64,000 bases of DNA from Mesorhizobium sp. (GCA_004017275.1 SAKE01000020.1:1-64000), one strand, 5' to 3'; counted from the stretch's first letter, positions 9,201 to 17,343 are shown. The notes: a model not told the origin generated them from the sequence alone. Numbers and translations: made by a program.

Positions 9201-10320
9201 AGGTCGGCAACGGCGCGCCGATGGTGACGGGGCTGTCCGGCGTCAGCGCGCCCATGGTTGCGGTGACGGTCGCTTCGGTCGGGCCATAGGTGTTGAGGAT
9301 CTGGCGCCCGAGCTTCGACCAGCGCACCACCAGATTGTGCGGGCAGGCCTCGCCGCCCACCAGAAGCGTGCGCAGGCTGGGCACGTCAGATGTCATCGAC
9401 GACAGAAGCGTCGGGCTGCAGGCCATGCAGGTGATGTCGTGGTGGCGCAGGAAATCGGCCAGTTCCTCGCCCACCAGCGGCATCTGGCCCGGTGCCGGCA
9501 CCACCGTCGCGCCGGCGACGAACGGCACCCAGATCTCTTCGGAGGAAAAGTCGAAGGCGATGGTCATGCCCTGATAGACACGATCGCCCGGCCGGTAGCC
9601 GTAGGAGGCGGCGGCGACGCGGACGAAGTTGACGAAACTCTGGTGCTTGATGACCACGCCCTTGGGTCGGCCTGTCGTGCCCGAGGTGTAGAGGATGTAG
9701 CAGGTGTCGTCCGCTGTCTTCGCCTGCGGCTTCAGCGGCGCGTCGGACTCTTTGGAGATTTCGGCGGCAGCGCTGTCGAGCAGCAGATGCGGGACGGGCA
9801 GTTGATCGGCGCGCGACGCATAGGCGGCGATGGTGACGATCAGGCTGACGCCGGCGTCTTCGATGATGAGCGCCATCCGCTCTTCGGGGAACGCGGTGGC
9901 CAGCGGCACGAAGGCGGCACCTGCCTTCATCACCGCCAGAAGCGCGACATAGGTCTCCGCCGAGCGGTCGAGAATGAGCCCGACGCGGTCGCCCGGCCGC
10001 ACGCCGCGCTTGACCAGCAGGCGGGCGACCTGGTTGGCGCGGCTGTCCAGCTCCCGATACGTCCAGACACGCCCGTCGGAGATCACCGCCGGCAGCGCGG
10101 CAAACATCTCGGCGAGCTGTTCGAAGACCGTATCGAGCCGCTCACCAGGCAGGCCTTGCCGGGCAAAGTCGGCGCCGGTCAGGATTTGCCCGCGCGCGAC
10201 TGTTGCGGCGTCGCGAGCGATCCTTGCCAGCGCATCGACACTTGCCAGGCCGCTTTCCAGCTCACTGCCCGATGGGTCCACGTCCAGTTCGGCGATATCG
10301 AGACCGTGATCCATTTCCAT
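6202..10320 (-). CDS. Pls/PosA-type membrane nonribosomal peptide synthetase
   Basis: Predicted 1372 residues. Domains in order: adenylation (about 60-550; motifs YTSGTTGRPKG 211-221, NTYGPTEA 343-350, YRTGDLGR 433-440, NKVDL 543-547), a carrier domain with LGANSLL and attachment Ser602, then six likely membrane segments interleaved with three hexapeptide-type beta-helix blocks (about 770-870, 1030-1120 and 1265-1360). There is no canonical condensation or thioesterase domain. This is the layout of epsilon-poly-lysine synthetase (Pls) and relatives, which make amino-acid polymers or short peptides at the membrane. Asp257 in AFDFSSEEIW fits binding of an alpha-amino group. The ATG at 10320 follows GGGAAAAT; the frame extends to 10545. 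First gene of a three-gene operon. Confidence 0.9.
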   Translation of the reverse strand: MEMDHGLDIAELDVDPSGSELESGLASVDALARIARDAATVARGQILTGADFARQGLPGERLDTVFEQLAEMFAALPAVISDGRVWTYRELDSRANQVARLLVKRGVRPGDRVGLILDRSAETYVALLAVMKAGAAFVPLATAFPEERMALIIEDAGVSLIVTIAAYASRADQLPVPHLLLDSAAAEISKESDAPLKPQAKTADDTCYILYTSGTTGRPKGVVIKHQSFVNFVRVAAASYGYRPGDRVYQGMTIAFDFSSEEIWVPFVAGATVVPAPGQMPLVGEELADFLRHHDITCMACSPTLLSSMTSDVPSLRTLLVGGEACPHNLVVRWSKLGRQILNTYGPTEATVTATMGALTPDSPVTIGAPLPTYSIVILDASLPQLAEPGELGEIGIAGIGLAVGYLNRPDLTEQKFIADFVGLPNNPSKRIYRTGDLGRINDSGEIEYAGRIDTQVKIRGYRIELGEIEAVLLDQPEIAQAAVTTWEIEPGRVELVAYYAAKAGLPAISRADLARTMKRRLPDYMVPSYLEELPAIPMTVSNKVDLRQLPKPTSVRLSVERTMVAPGNDDERFLADALAAVLKFDEVSVEDNFFDDLGANSLLMAHFCARVRTRKEWATASMRDIYLHPTVARLALHLGVAEEMTTATNEPVLTRRASNFAYWTCGAAQLLFYGLYSYGALWAVNDGLNWMYDALDDPLQLYLRCVALSAAVFFGMSGFAVIAKWVLIGRWKAEAFPIWGVRYFRFWVVKTLIRTAPVVLFRGSPLYSFYLQLLGTKLGKNAVIESKSVPVCTDLISIGANTILRKESMILGFRAQSGYIHTGPLNIGRDAFVGVGSTLDIDTRIGDGAQLGHSSSLHRGQSIPDGERWHGSPAVPTTADYCKVRNVDPSNIRRFLFEAVQLIGLFAIVTPLPLLFHSYWENVGDDYQETIGIVAIGTTVTLFGYIAAAFLAATLVPRLTNLILKPGRTYTLYGFRYWLQTVAEFSSNSRVLGLLFGDSSAIVHYIRAIGWNLNRVVQTGSNFGSNQQHENPLLCEIGTETMVSDGLFMINMHKSASAFRLEPTRIGERNYLGNNIYYPPDGRTGDNVLLGTKVMIPIDGPLRENVGLLGSPAFEIPRMVNRDKELIAGVDEADRRQRIPHKNRHNLVTILLFVATQWVMLFATLAIWDRALNYYTEWAEVALFVAVLLTSAITIPFYIFVERASLGFGRLKPQMTTIYDVAFWRHERHWKLADSPIVRLFAGTPFRPMILRLLGVKVGKRVYDGGSNLTERSLVEIGDDATLNEGCVIQAHSLEEGAFKSDFIRIGKGCTLGPSAFVHYGVVMGEGSVVDVDSFVMKGEELEPNSIWRGNPAKLHRFVEPVTDDGSRTSA

Positions 10321-10615
10321 ATTTTCCCGTCCAGGCCGGGAATCGCCCGGCGCGGCCGTTTTCCCGGCCGTTGCGGGGCGGTTATGCCATCCGATCTTTT
10401 CGCCAGTTTTTCCGAACTGTTGAATATTGTTTCTGAAGTGTGTCTCGGCGCTGTTTTCCGTCCCCTGTCGGCCCTCGCGAAGGCCTATCGGCCGCTGCGG
10501 GACCACCTGTTCGGGAGCATGCCCACGAGCGGCAGGCGCCGGCATCGCCGAGGCGTTTTTCTGGAACCAGCGTTGAGGTCCTGCATTCTATAAGTACGGG
10601 CTTAAGGAGTGTGCC

Positions 10616-11206
10616 GTGAAGGCGGTGTTGGGACTGGTCTGCGGCTTCGTGCTGACCCTTGCGGTCTTCGGCAGCGGACTGGGCTTCGCCGCCTGGCTGC
10701 TTGCCGCAAAGTCGCCGCGCCAGGCAACGGCCACCCTCAGCGTGGCGGAACTGTGGACCAAAAAAGCGCAGCCGGTGGACGGTGCGGGGCAGGGCCTCGA
10801 GCGCCTGCCGGCCGGGCAGACCGCGCCGCCCGATATTGCCGCCAAACCGCGCGAGACGCCCGATCCCACCGTGACCGGCGCCATCGCGCCCAAGCTAACG
10901 CCTTCGCATCTTGCCTGGTGCGCCAGCCGCTATCGCTCCTACCATCCGGACGACAACAGCTATCTCTCCTATAGCGGGCAGCTGCGCCGCTGCATCTCGC
11001 CCTATCTCGAAGCCGCCGATCAGCAGCCTTCTGCCGGCGACGGCGACGAAAACGGCGCCGGCCTCGGCGTCTACGCTGCCGACGACAGCGGCGCCGAGCT
11101 TTCCGCCGACCATGTCGATTATTGCTTCAGCCGCTACCGCTCCTACCGCCCGGAAGACAACAGCTATCAGCCATACTCCGGCGGGCCGAGGCGGCAATGT
11201 CAGTAG
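10616..11206 (+). CDS. BA14K family protein with two BA14K motifs
   Basis: Predicted 196 residues with a GTG start preceded by AAGGAGT. An N-terminal hydrophobic segment (about 5-30) is a signal anchor or signal peptide. Two copies of the BA14K motif follow, WCASRYRSYHPDDNSY near 102 and YCFSRYRSYRPEDNSY near 169, each followed by an arginine-rich stretch and a cysteine. BA14K proteins are surface or periplasmic proteins described in Brucella, with lectin-like activity reported for that family. It is divergent from the NRPS operon across about 295 bp. Two copies in one protein is less usual than one. Its role here is unknown. Confidence 0.8.
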   Translation: MKAVLGLVCGFVLTLAVFGSGLGFAAWLLAAKSPRQATATLSVAELWTKKAQPVDGAGQGLERLPAGQTAPPDIAAKPRETPDPTVTGAIAPKLTPSHLAWCASRYRSYHPDDNSYLSYSGQLRRCISPYLEAADQQPSAGDGDENGAGLGVYAADDSGAELSADHVDYCFSRYRSYRPEDNSYQPYSGGPRRQCQ

Positions 11207-11303
11207 AGCCCGCGCGCCGAAGGTATGGCGATCCGATCACGCAGATTTTTGGGATCGTTCGGATTGGAACGGCGTTCATCCCTGACCCAAAGGAGGACTG
11301 ACC

Positions 11304-11645
11304 ATGAGCGACGACCGGGACGACAGGATTCGTGAGCGCGCATACCAGATCTGGGAACGGGAAGGCCGCATGCACGGTGACCCCGAGCGGCACTGGCACC
11401 AGGCCGAGGCAGAGATCGATCGCGAGTCAGCCCCACCGCTGACGGCGGATGACGCCCTGCCTGAAACCGGCGAGATCGCCAGCACCGACGTGCTGGAGGT
11501 CGAGGCGCTGGCGGTGCGCACCGGCATATCGGGCGACGAGGCGCAGGAACTGATCGACCGCCTTGGCAACGACCGCGCCGCGGTCGAGCAAGCCGCGCGC
11601 GGCCTCAAGAGGCGGCGAAACCCAGACGAGGGACTAGCGAAATGA
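11304..11645 (+). CDS. DUF2934 domain protein with a C-terminal DUF3606-like segment
   Basis: Predicted 113 residues, acidic and soluble. The N-terminus IRERAYQIWEREGRMHGD matches DUF2934. The C-terminal half, around TGISGDEAQELIDRLGND, resembles DUF3606. Both are short families common in rhizobia, with no assigned function. The ATG follows AAAGGAGGACTGACC, a strong ribosome binding site. The stop codon overlaps the ATG of the next small gene by four bases, so the two are probably one operon. Confidence 0.8.
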   Translation: MSDDRDDRIRERAYQIWEREGRMHGDPERHWHQAEAEIDRESAPPLTADDALPETGEIASTDVLEVEALAVRTGISGDEAQELIDRLGNDRAAVEQAARGLKRRRNPDEGLAK

Positions 11646-11791
11646 TCCGCAAACTCAAGGACGGAACATACCGCCTCTATTCACGCAAGAAGGACGAGAA
11701 GACCGGCAAGCGGCGGAATTTGGGGACGTTCGATACGCGCGAAGCGGCGGAGAAGCATGAGCGGGAGGTGCAGTATTTCAAGCGGCATTGA
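11642..11791 (+). CDS. 49-residue basic protein, conserved-looking, unknown function
   Basis: Starts MIRKLKDGTYRLYSRKKDEK and ends VQYFKRH. It is rich in lysine and arginine (strongly basic) and has a TGKRRNLGTFDTREAAEKHE stretch that resembles the small N-terminal DNA-binding domains of tyrosine integrases; this likeness is only by eye. Translationally coupled to the DUF2934 gene (ATGA overlap). A decayed copy lies at 17344-17493 on the same strand, which shows the family is duplicated in this genome. A candidate terminator follows at 11912. Confidence 0.65.
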   Translation: MIRKLKDGTYRLYSRKKDEKTGKRRNLGTFDTREAAEKHEREVQYFKRH

Positions 11792-11911
11792 GGGTCACCC
11801 CTTCAACCCTCCGCGCGAGATCACTTCACGTACCGAACTGCCGCACCCGACCGCCCGCGAGGTTCAATTCGCGGCGCGAGGGCTGGCGCGTACGATGCAC
11901 GGCTGACCAAC

Positions 11912-11948
11912 TGTCATGCCGTGCTACCGCGTCGGCATGACAATTTTT
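11912..11948. terminator. Rho-independent terminator between convergent genes
   Basis: A 10-bp perfect stem, TGTCATGCCG (11912-11921) with CGGCATGACA (11933-11942), has an 11-base loop and is followed by ATTTTT. It sits between the rightward 49-residue gene and the leftward sulfite-oxidase-family gene, so it can end rightward transcription; the A-poor opposite side makes it weaker for the other strand. Confidence 0.7.
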
Positions 11949-11989
11949 GCCACTTCGCTGGCCTCCCGCAGGCTTCCCGGCTCTGGTTC

Positions 11990-13141
11990 TCAAACGATCT
12001 TGACGTGCCGCGTCACCTGGCCATTGCTCTCCCAGTATGTGTGCTTCTTGGCGATCAAGGGATCGTCCATTGCCGGTTGAACCTGTCCCGTGGTGCTGAC
12101 CGCGCGCGAGGTTACCTTGTGTTCTCCCGGCGAGGGCTTTGCCCAGGGCAGGGACCAGATTTTCCAGGCGTGTTCGGCCTCCTCGCTATGGTCGATGGTC
12201 GCCGGCGCCCAGGGCGCCTGATCGATTTGCACTTCGACCCGGTCGATCGGCGCGCCCCAGGCTGCCCCGACGATGGCGTAGTCCGAGCCTTTCTTGGTGA
12301 CCTTCGCGGGTGCCGACTTCAGCAGCGCCCGGCCCACCGAGGTCTCGGCCCATACGGTCTCGCCATTGTGGTCTTCCTCCCGGATGGTGACATAGTCGCG
12401 GGCCATCATAACGCTCATGAACCTGGTGTCGCGAACCTCGATGCGCTTCAGCCACTTGACGTTGGCGATCCCGTACCAGCCCGGAGCAATGAGCCGCAGC
12501 GGGAAGCCGTTGGCCGCCGGCAAGGCGGCGCCGTTCATCTCATAGCAGAGCAGGTTGGCGGGGTTCATCGCGTCGGCGAGCGACATGCTGCGCGCGAAAT
12601 TCTGCTTCATCTTCACGTCGCGTATCGGGATCTCGTTTTCATCGGTGCCGAAAAAGACGACCTCGATGCCCTTCTCGTGAATGCCGGCTTCCTCGAGGAT
12701 CGGCGCCAGCGGCGTCCCTGCCCAGCTGGCATTGCCGATGCCGCCGGTGAAAAAGGGAAACCCGTGGTTGCCCGAGCATTCCACCGTGAAAACGACCTCC
12801 TGTCGCGGCCGCGCCCTGATGTCGGCGAGCGTCAGCTTCAGGGGCTTCTTGACCAGGCCGCTGATCTCCATGGACCATGTCTTCTCGTCGATCGTCGGTC
12901 GATTGAAATGCGAGATGCTGAAGAATTTGTCGTTTGGCGTTATCCAGCTATCCAGATCCTCCCAGACAAGCTGCGTCTTGATACCTTCCGGGTTGGGGTT
13001 TTCGGTCGGCTGATCCAGCCACGGAACAACTTCCTCGCCCGCCTGTTTTGGAAAAGCGTAGGCGCGACGCGAAAGAGCAGCGATTGCGACAAGAGCCGCG
13101 CTTCCTTGAACAAGAAGTTCTCTGCGTTGAATACTATGCAT
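11990..13141 (-). CDS. Sulfite oxidase family molybdoenzyme, Tat-exported
   Basis: Predicted 383-residue periplasmic oxidoreductase. A twin-arginine signal (QRRELL followed by a hydrophobic stretch and a cleavage site near AYA) directs folded export. The molybdenum-pterin domain carries the ligand cysteine in TVECSGNHG (Cys122), and the C-terminal immunoglobulin-like dimerisation domain is complete. The ATG at 13141 follows GGGAGGTAAACAAC. Sulfite dehydrogenases of the SoxC or SorA type usually have a cytochrome c partner; none is adjacent. Sulfite is the likely substrate, but other S- or N-oxides are possible within this family. Confidence 0.85.
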   Translation of the reverse strand: MHSIQRRELLVQGSAALVAIAALSRRAYAFPKQAGEEVVPWLDQPTENPNPEGIKTQLVWEDLDSWITPNDKFFSISHFNRPTIDEKTWSMEISGLVKKPLKLTLADIRARPRQEVVFTVECSGNHGFPFFTGGIGNASWAGTPLAPILEEAGIHEKGIEVVFFGTDENEIPIRDVKMKQNFARSMSLADAMNPANLLCYEMNGAALPAANGFPLRLIAPGWYGIANVKWLKRIEVRDTRFMSVMMARDYVTIREEDHNGETVWAETSVGRALLKSAPAKVTKKGSDYAIVGAAWGAPIDRVEVQIDQAPWAPATIDHSEEAEHAWKIWSLPWAKPSPGEHKVTSRAVSTTGQVQPAMDDPLIAKKHTYWESNGQVTRHVKIV

Positions 13142-13481
13142 GTTGTTTACCTCCCAGTTGATCCGGAACAGGCTGCAACGTGCGTTAGGCCGTAGCCCGA
13201 TCGCGGATAGGCGCACAATGAAAGCCATGCCCAGCCGGAAGTATCCGGACAGGTCAGGTAATCACCGACGCACCTCAAGCATGTGAAGTGTTGGGCGAAA
13301 CTCTGGCATGCGTTTCGCAACCCAAGAGTGCGCCTTTGAAAAGGAGGTGTCCACAACTTGGACGGGACACGGCAAATTTGTGGCATTCGAGAGCGATTTC
13401 CGATCCTGCCAAAATCTTTACTGCCCGGATCGCAACAGGCGGGCCGGGGCTCAAGGCCAAGCGGCGCCTGGCGGCAACGCT
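13142..13481. other. Gap with no recognised gene
   Basis: This 340-bp stretch lies between the start of the leftward molybdoenzyme gene and the stop of the leftward cyclase gene. It probably holds the promoter of the molybdoenzyme. No convincing coding region, RNA gene or strong repeat was seen; the rightward frame crossing it is antisense to the cyclase. Confidence 0.5.
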
Positions 13482-15350
13482 CTACTGCAGCATCCCTGCA
13501 CTCTGCCAAAGCCAGATTGCGAGCGAGCCGGATCGCCCACGGATCTGTGTTTCCACAGGTCCTTTCAGGATACCGGATTTGAACAACGCGCAGTCGCGGC
13601 CGGCGGCATCAAGCATTTTGTCACTCACCGCGACTTCGGCGTTCTGGTCGGCTGCGATTTCCATCAAGCGACTGGCAACGTTGACTGTGTCACCTATGGC
13701 CGCGATGTGCTGACGGCCTTCGCCGCCGAGTCGAGAGGCGACGATTGTCCCGTGGTGGGCTCCAATCTTGAAGCCGAGCTGGGATGCAGTCGATGCCGGC
13801 AGCGAGGCGCGCCATTCGTTGGTGCGGCTGGAGAGCTCCACACAACAGCGGGCGGCATTGAAGGCGTCATTTGTCGCTGGTTCCGGCAGCCCGAACAGGA
13901 TCATGGCTCCGTCACCCATGAAACTCGTGACGACGCCGCCGCAACGCGTCACTTCTTCGCCGACCAACGCATGAAAATTGTTCAGGAGTTCGCGGGTGGC
14001 GATCGGTCCCAATGTTTCACTCAGTCCGGTGAAGCCGGACAGGTCGATGAACAGGATGGCGGCGTCTGCCCGAACGGGCTCGGAGAGGAAGTCGCCATGC
14101 TTGGCCAGCCACTCCCCCATGCCCGGAGCTTCAACGCGTTGAAGCAATTGGCTCTGCGTTGCGAAAAATTGCGCCCGGCTCCTGCCCAGCCAAAGCTGCG
14201 CGGCCCCGAACAGGATAGCCGGCGGAACCGCTGCGGTCATCGGCAGCGCGGCACTCAGCCAGATGTGGTGCAAGAAAGCGGTCATGTTGATCACCAGCCA
14301 GATCAGGACCACGCCGGCGATCGCCGCCAGGCCGCCGGCATTTCGCCGCCATGCCAACAGCCCGACAAGGACCATTGGCAGCACCACTGCAAAGCCGGCA
14401 TCCGCAAGCCGGACATACTGGTCTCGCACAATTGCGTCGCCGGCCATCAGATGGGCAATCGCCGTCGACATGACTTCGACGCCCGGGAGTATGGGATCGA
14501 ACGGTGTCGGGTAAACATCGCCAGTGCCGGCTGCGGTCGCTCCGATCACCACAATTCGGTCCCGGATAGTGCCGGGATCGAGTTGGCTCTCCAGCACGGT
14601 CGCCGCGCTGATCGTGCGGATCGTGCCGCGGGGGCCATAGAATGTCAGAGGCAGGATGTGACCAATGTCCGTCCGAATAGACCGTCCGCCCAGCGATAGA
14701 TGATCGGCTGCGATTTCTGGATCCCCTCCTGCCGCCATGGCGGCAACACGCAAGGGGAAAGACGTTTCCAGCCGATCTCCGGCCCGAAACAGCAACGGCA
14801 CGAAGCGGGGCGTTCCCGTCTTATCGGTGGCCACGTTCACGACGCCGACAGCTGCGGCATCCGAGAACGCCTTCAGGGGCCATAGAAACCGTTCGGCATT
14901 CGGTACGCCGGCGACGGGTCCTTCGCCCTCGGCTGCCGTCCATTGTTCGCCTCCGGGATAGACCGCCGCGGCAGCGATTACGCTTGCACTCCCACTCAGC
15001 GAACGCGCGAGCGCCTCATCGTTGTCTTTTGCCCCGGGATCGACCAGCAGCAGGTCGAGCGCGATGGCTTTCGGTCCAAGGCGCGCTATCGTATCGACAA
15101 GCCGGGCAAGGGTGGCGCGGCTGAGCGGATATGCACCCTCGTGCCGCACCGCTTCATCGTCTATCGCGACAATGGTGATCAGCTCCGGTGGCTTTGCCGT
15201 TCCTCGAACAAGCGTTCGAAGATCGGTCATCGTTGCTTCGACGCGATCGAGAAACCACAGATGACCACGCCAGTGCGCGAAGCCCAGGCCGGCGCCCCAA
15301 AGACCCGCCAGGATGAGCGCGATCAGCGTCGGAAGCGCTCGCCTGCCCAC
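13482..15350 (-). CDS. CHASE2 domain class III adenylate/guanylate cyclase
   Basis: Predicted 622 residues. After an N-terminal membrane segment (about 7-25) comes an extracytoplasmic CHASE2 sensor (about 30-310), three membrane segments (about 315-390) and a cytoplasmic class III cyclase domain (about 425-600). Catalytic features are visible: metal-binding Asp436 in FIDLSGFTG and Asp480 in FMGDGAM, and Asn557 and Arg561 in DTVNVASRL. It would turn an envelope signal into cAMP (or cGMP; substrate not certain). The GTG start lies six bases after the stop of the FecR-like gene, which suggests one operon. Confidence 0.9.
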   Translation of the reverse strand: MGRRALPTLIALILAGLWGAGLGFAHWRGHLWFLDRVEATMTDLRTLVRGTAKPPELITIVAIDDEAVRHEGAYPLSRATLARLVDTIARLGPKAIALDLLLVDPGAKDNDEALARSLSGSASVIAAAAVYPGGEQWTAAEGEGPVAGVPNAERFLWPLKAFSDAAAVGVVNVATDKTGTPRFVPLLFRAGDRLETSFPLRVAAMAAGGDPEIAADHLSLGGRSIRTDIGHILPLTFYGPRGTIRTISAATVLESQLDPGTIRDRIVVIGATAAGTGDVYPTPFDPILPGVEVMSTAIAHLMAGDAIVRDQYVRLADAGFAVVLPMVLVGLLAWRRNAGGLAAIAGVVLIWLVINMTAFLHHIWLSAALPMTAAVPPAILFGAAQLWLGRSRAQFFATQSQLLQRVEAPGMGEWLAKHGDFLSEPVRADAAILFIDLSGFTGLSETLGPIATRELLNNFHALVGEEVTRCGGVVTSFMGDGAMILFGLPEPATNDAFNAARCCVELSSRTNEWRASLPASTASQLGFKIGAHHGTIVASRLGGEGRQHIAAIGDTVNVASRLMEIAADQNAEVAVSDKMLDAAGRDCALFKSGILKGPVETQIRGRSGSLAIWLWQSAGMLQ

Positions 15351-15356
15351 TGCAAT

Positions 15357-15887
15357 TCACTGGCCGAAACGGGCCAGCAATGCGGAAACGCGCTTGGCGG
15401 GCCAGCGCTTCACGGTCAGTGGTCCTGTTCCGGCCGCGACGTCGACGCCGTCGCCCGGCGCCAGCACCACGCCGGCAGTGGACGCCTGCCGGTTCACGGC
15501 GACGCGACCCCTGAGGACGAAGACAGACGTCTTGCCCTGGCCGACGTCGACTGCCCATTTGGTTCCTCGCGCCGCGGCGATCGCCTGCGGGGTGACAACC
15601 GACAAGCCACCCGGGACCGAGCCGGCTGGAGCATCGAGCAGCAGCGCCTTGCGCCGCAACCTGACCGCATCGACCTTGCCGTTTCGATCGCGGTCCACCA
15701 GTGTGAAACGAGCGCCACCTTCCACAATGATGGTAAGGCCATCCCGACATCTCAGAATCTGTCGAGACGTGCCGGCCACCGGCTTGGAGGCACACCCTGC
15801 GTCCTGCGCCAGGGCGGCATCCACCCAGAAGACACCGGCAAACAGGCCAGCCACCAGGCTACGGAAAAATCGGTCCCTTGCGCTCAT
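15357..15887 (-). CDS. FecR-like periplasmic protein
   Basis: Predicted 176 residues with a signal peptide (cleavage near ALA-QDA, about residue 27). The central part, with PQAIAAARGTKWAVDV and SVFVLRGRVAVN, resembles the FecR beta-solenoid domain, which carries signals across the envelope. The ATG at 15887 follows CAAGGAGACGTCG, a good ribosome binding site. It heads an operon with the CHASE2 cyclase. FecR proteins normally control sigma factors; here the partner seems to be the cyclase sensor, which is inference from position. Confidence 0.8.
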   Translation of the reverse strand: MSARDRFFRSLVAGLFAGVFWVDAALAQDAGCASKPVAGTSRQILRCRDGLTIIVEGGARFTLVDRDRNGKVDAVRLRRKALLLDAPAGSVPGGLSVVTPQAIAAARGTKWAVDVGQGKTSVFVLRGRVAVNRQASTAGVVLAPGDGVDVAAGTGPLTVKRWPAKRVSALLARFGQ

Positions 15888-16266
15888 CGACGTCTCCTTG
15901 CTCTTGCAAAAACTTGCGGCAAGAAAATCTGGCGCCGCCAGCCTGGCGGCATGCGTACGAACCGGCACGTGCAGCCGCGTTGCGCTGAGGGGTGCCGACC
16001 GGCGATCCTAGCACGACAAGCCTGCTCCGACACCAAGCAAGGCCCCGGCCGCGATGCGAATGTCGACGACCATCAGGCGTAGGCGCGTTTTACATGACAC
16101 GGTCGAGGTGCTGAGCTGCATTGAGGGGAGGGTGCTTGCCTCTGACTGTCGCGATGGTGACGCACCAAACACTAATGCGACCGGTTACCTCCGCTGAGTA
16201 CAAGAGCGGCTTTGCGACCGATCGGTCGGCCAAGCGCTTACGGCCCTGCCGTCACTCGCAAGATTT
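15888..16266. other. Gap with a 14-bp palindrome, no gene
   Basis: No gene was recognised between the FecR-like gene and the DMT exporter. The only marked structure is a perfect palindrome CGACCGATCGGTCG at 16215-16228, next to the stop of the leftward exporter gene. It could be an operator or part of a terminator; no U-tract follows. Confidence 0.4.
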
Positions 16267-17214
16267 CTACGCCACGCGTGGTTGAGCTGGTTTGACCACG
16301 GTGGCGAGTACGATGCCGGCGACGATGAAGGCCGCGCCGACCAGATCGTAATCGTGCAAGCCCTCGCCGAGCAGCAGATAGGCGAGCATGGCCACGAACA
16401 CCGTCTGCAGGTAGAGCAGCATGCTCGCCCGGCTCGCGCCGAGCGTTTCCACGCTTTTGTTGTAGAGATAGTACATCAAGGCGCCGCCGGGGCCTGCCAG
16501 ATAGGCGAGCGCGAGAATGCTGTCGACGTCCATGGCGGAGCGTTCGTCGTTGAACAATTCCCACAAATGGAAAGGCAAGGCGACCAGCGCACCGGCGCCG
16601 AGCAGCAGCACGACCATCGGCAGGAGTTCGATGCCGAATTTGGCACGGCGCAAAAGCACGGTGTAGAGGCCCCAGCAGAACGCGCTGCCGACGATCCACA
16701 GCTCGCCGGCGTTGATCTTGAGTTGCAGCAGCGCCGTCAGGTTGCCGTGGGCAACGATGAAAATCATCCCGGCGAGCGCAACCAGCGCGCCAAGCGACTT
16801 CCACAGCCCGAGCGGCTCGCCAAGCACGAAACGGGCGAGCACCATCGTCATGACGGGCGACAGCGCCATGATGATGCCGGCCGTGGTGGCGTCGGTGTCG
16901 TTGAGGCCATGGTAGATCATACCCTGGCAGAGCGTGAGGCCGATCGCCCCCACGGCGACGACCTCCACGGCGCGCGTTCGCAAAAGCCCGATCATCGCCT
17001 CGTGATGACGGTGCACAATCGGCAGCAGGATGGCGCAAGCAAGCGTCAGCCGCCAGAAGCAGAGGCCCCAGGGCGGCATTTCAGGCGCCACCCATTTGGC
17101 CGCGATATAGACACCAGCCGAAAGCAGCCAGCACAGGACGGCGGCCGGATAGCCGGCCAGGGAGGGACCGGCCACGGGGTGCGCGGCTTGATGCGCTATC
17201 GGCATTGCCTGCAT
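16267..17214 (-). CDS. DMT family (EamA) transporter
   Basis: Predicted 315-residue inner-membrane protein with about ten membrane segments in two EamA repeats, the layout of drug/metabolite transporters that usually export amino acids or related solutes. The second repeat has the typical SRASMLLYLQTVFVAML and GEGLHDYDLVGAAFIVAG stretches. The open frame reaches far upstream, but the ATG at 17214 follows AGAGG and gives normal family length. The substrate cannot be read from the sequence. Confidence 0.85.
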   Translation of the reverse strand: MQAMPIAHQAAHPVAGPSLAGYPAAVLCWLLSAGVYIAAKWVAPEMPPWGLCFWRLTLACAILLPIVHRHHEAMIGLLRTRAVEVVAVGAIGLTLCQGMIYHGLNDTDATTAGIIMALSPVMTMVLARFVLGEPLGLWKSLGALVALAGMIFIVAHGNLTALLQLKINAGELWIVGSAFCWGLYTVLLRRAKFGIELLPMVVLLLGAGALVALPFHLWELFNDERSAMDVDSILALAYLAGPGGALMYYLYNKSVETLGASRASMLLYLQTVFVAMLAYLLLGEGLHDYDLVGAAFIVAGIVLATVVKPAQPRVA

Positions 17215-17343
17215 GTCATGCCTCTTCGATGACCTTGGCCAGACGGGGCAACATAGCCTGTGTCGTTGGGTCGTGCATCCGTTTTGCAAGCCGAAAAGGA
17301 ATATGGTCTCGGCCGCCATCGGTCCTAACCAAGGGAGTGCGAG

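Noticed and set aside
13308..14699. Rightward frame of 463 codons
   Set aside because: Antisense to the CHASE2 cyclase, with no family match.
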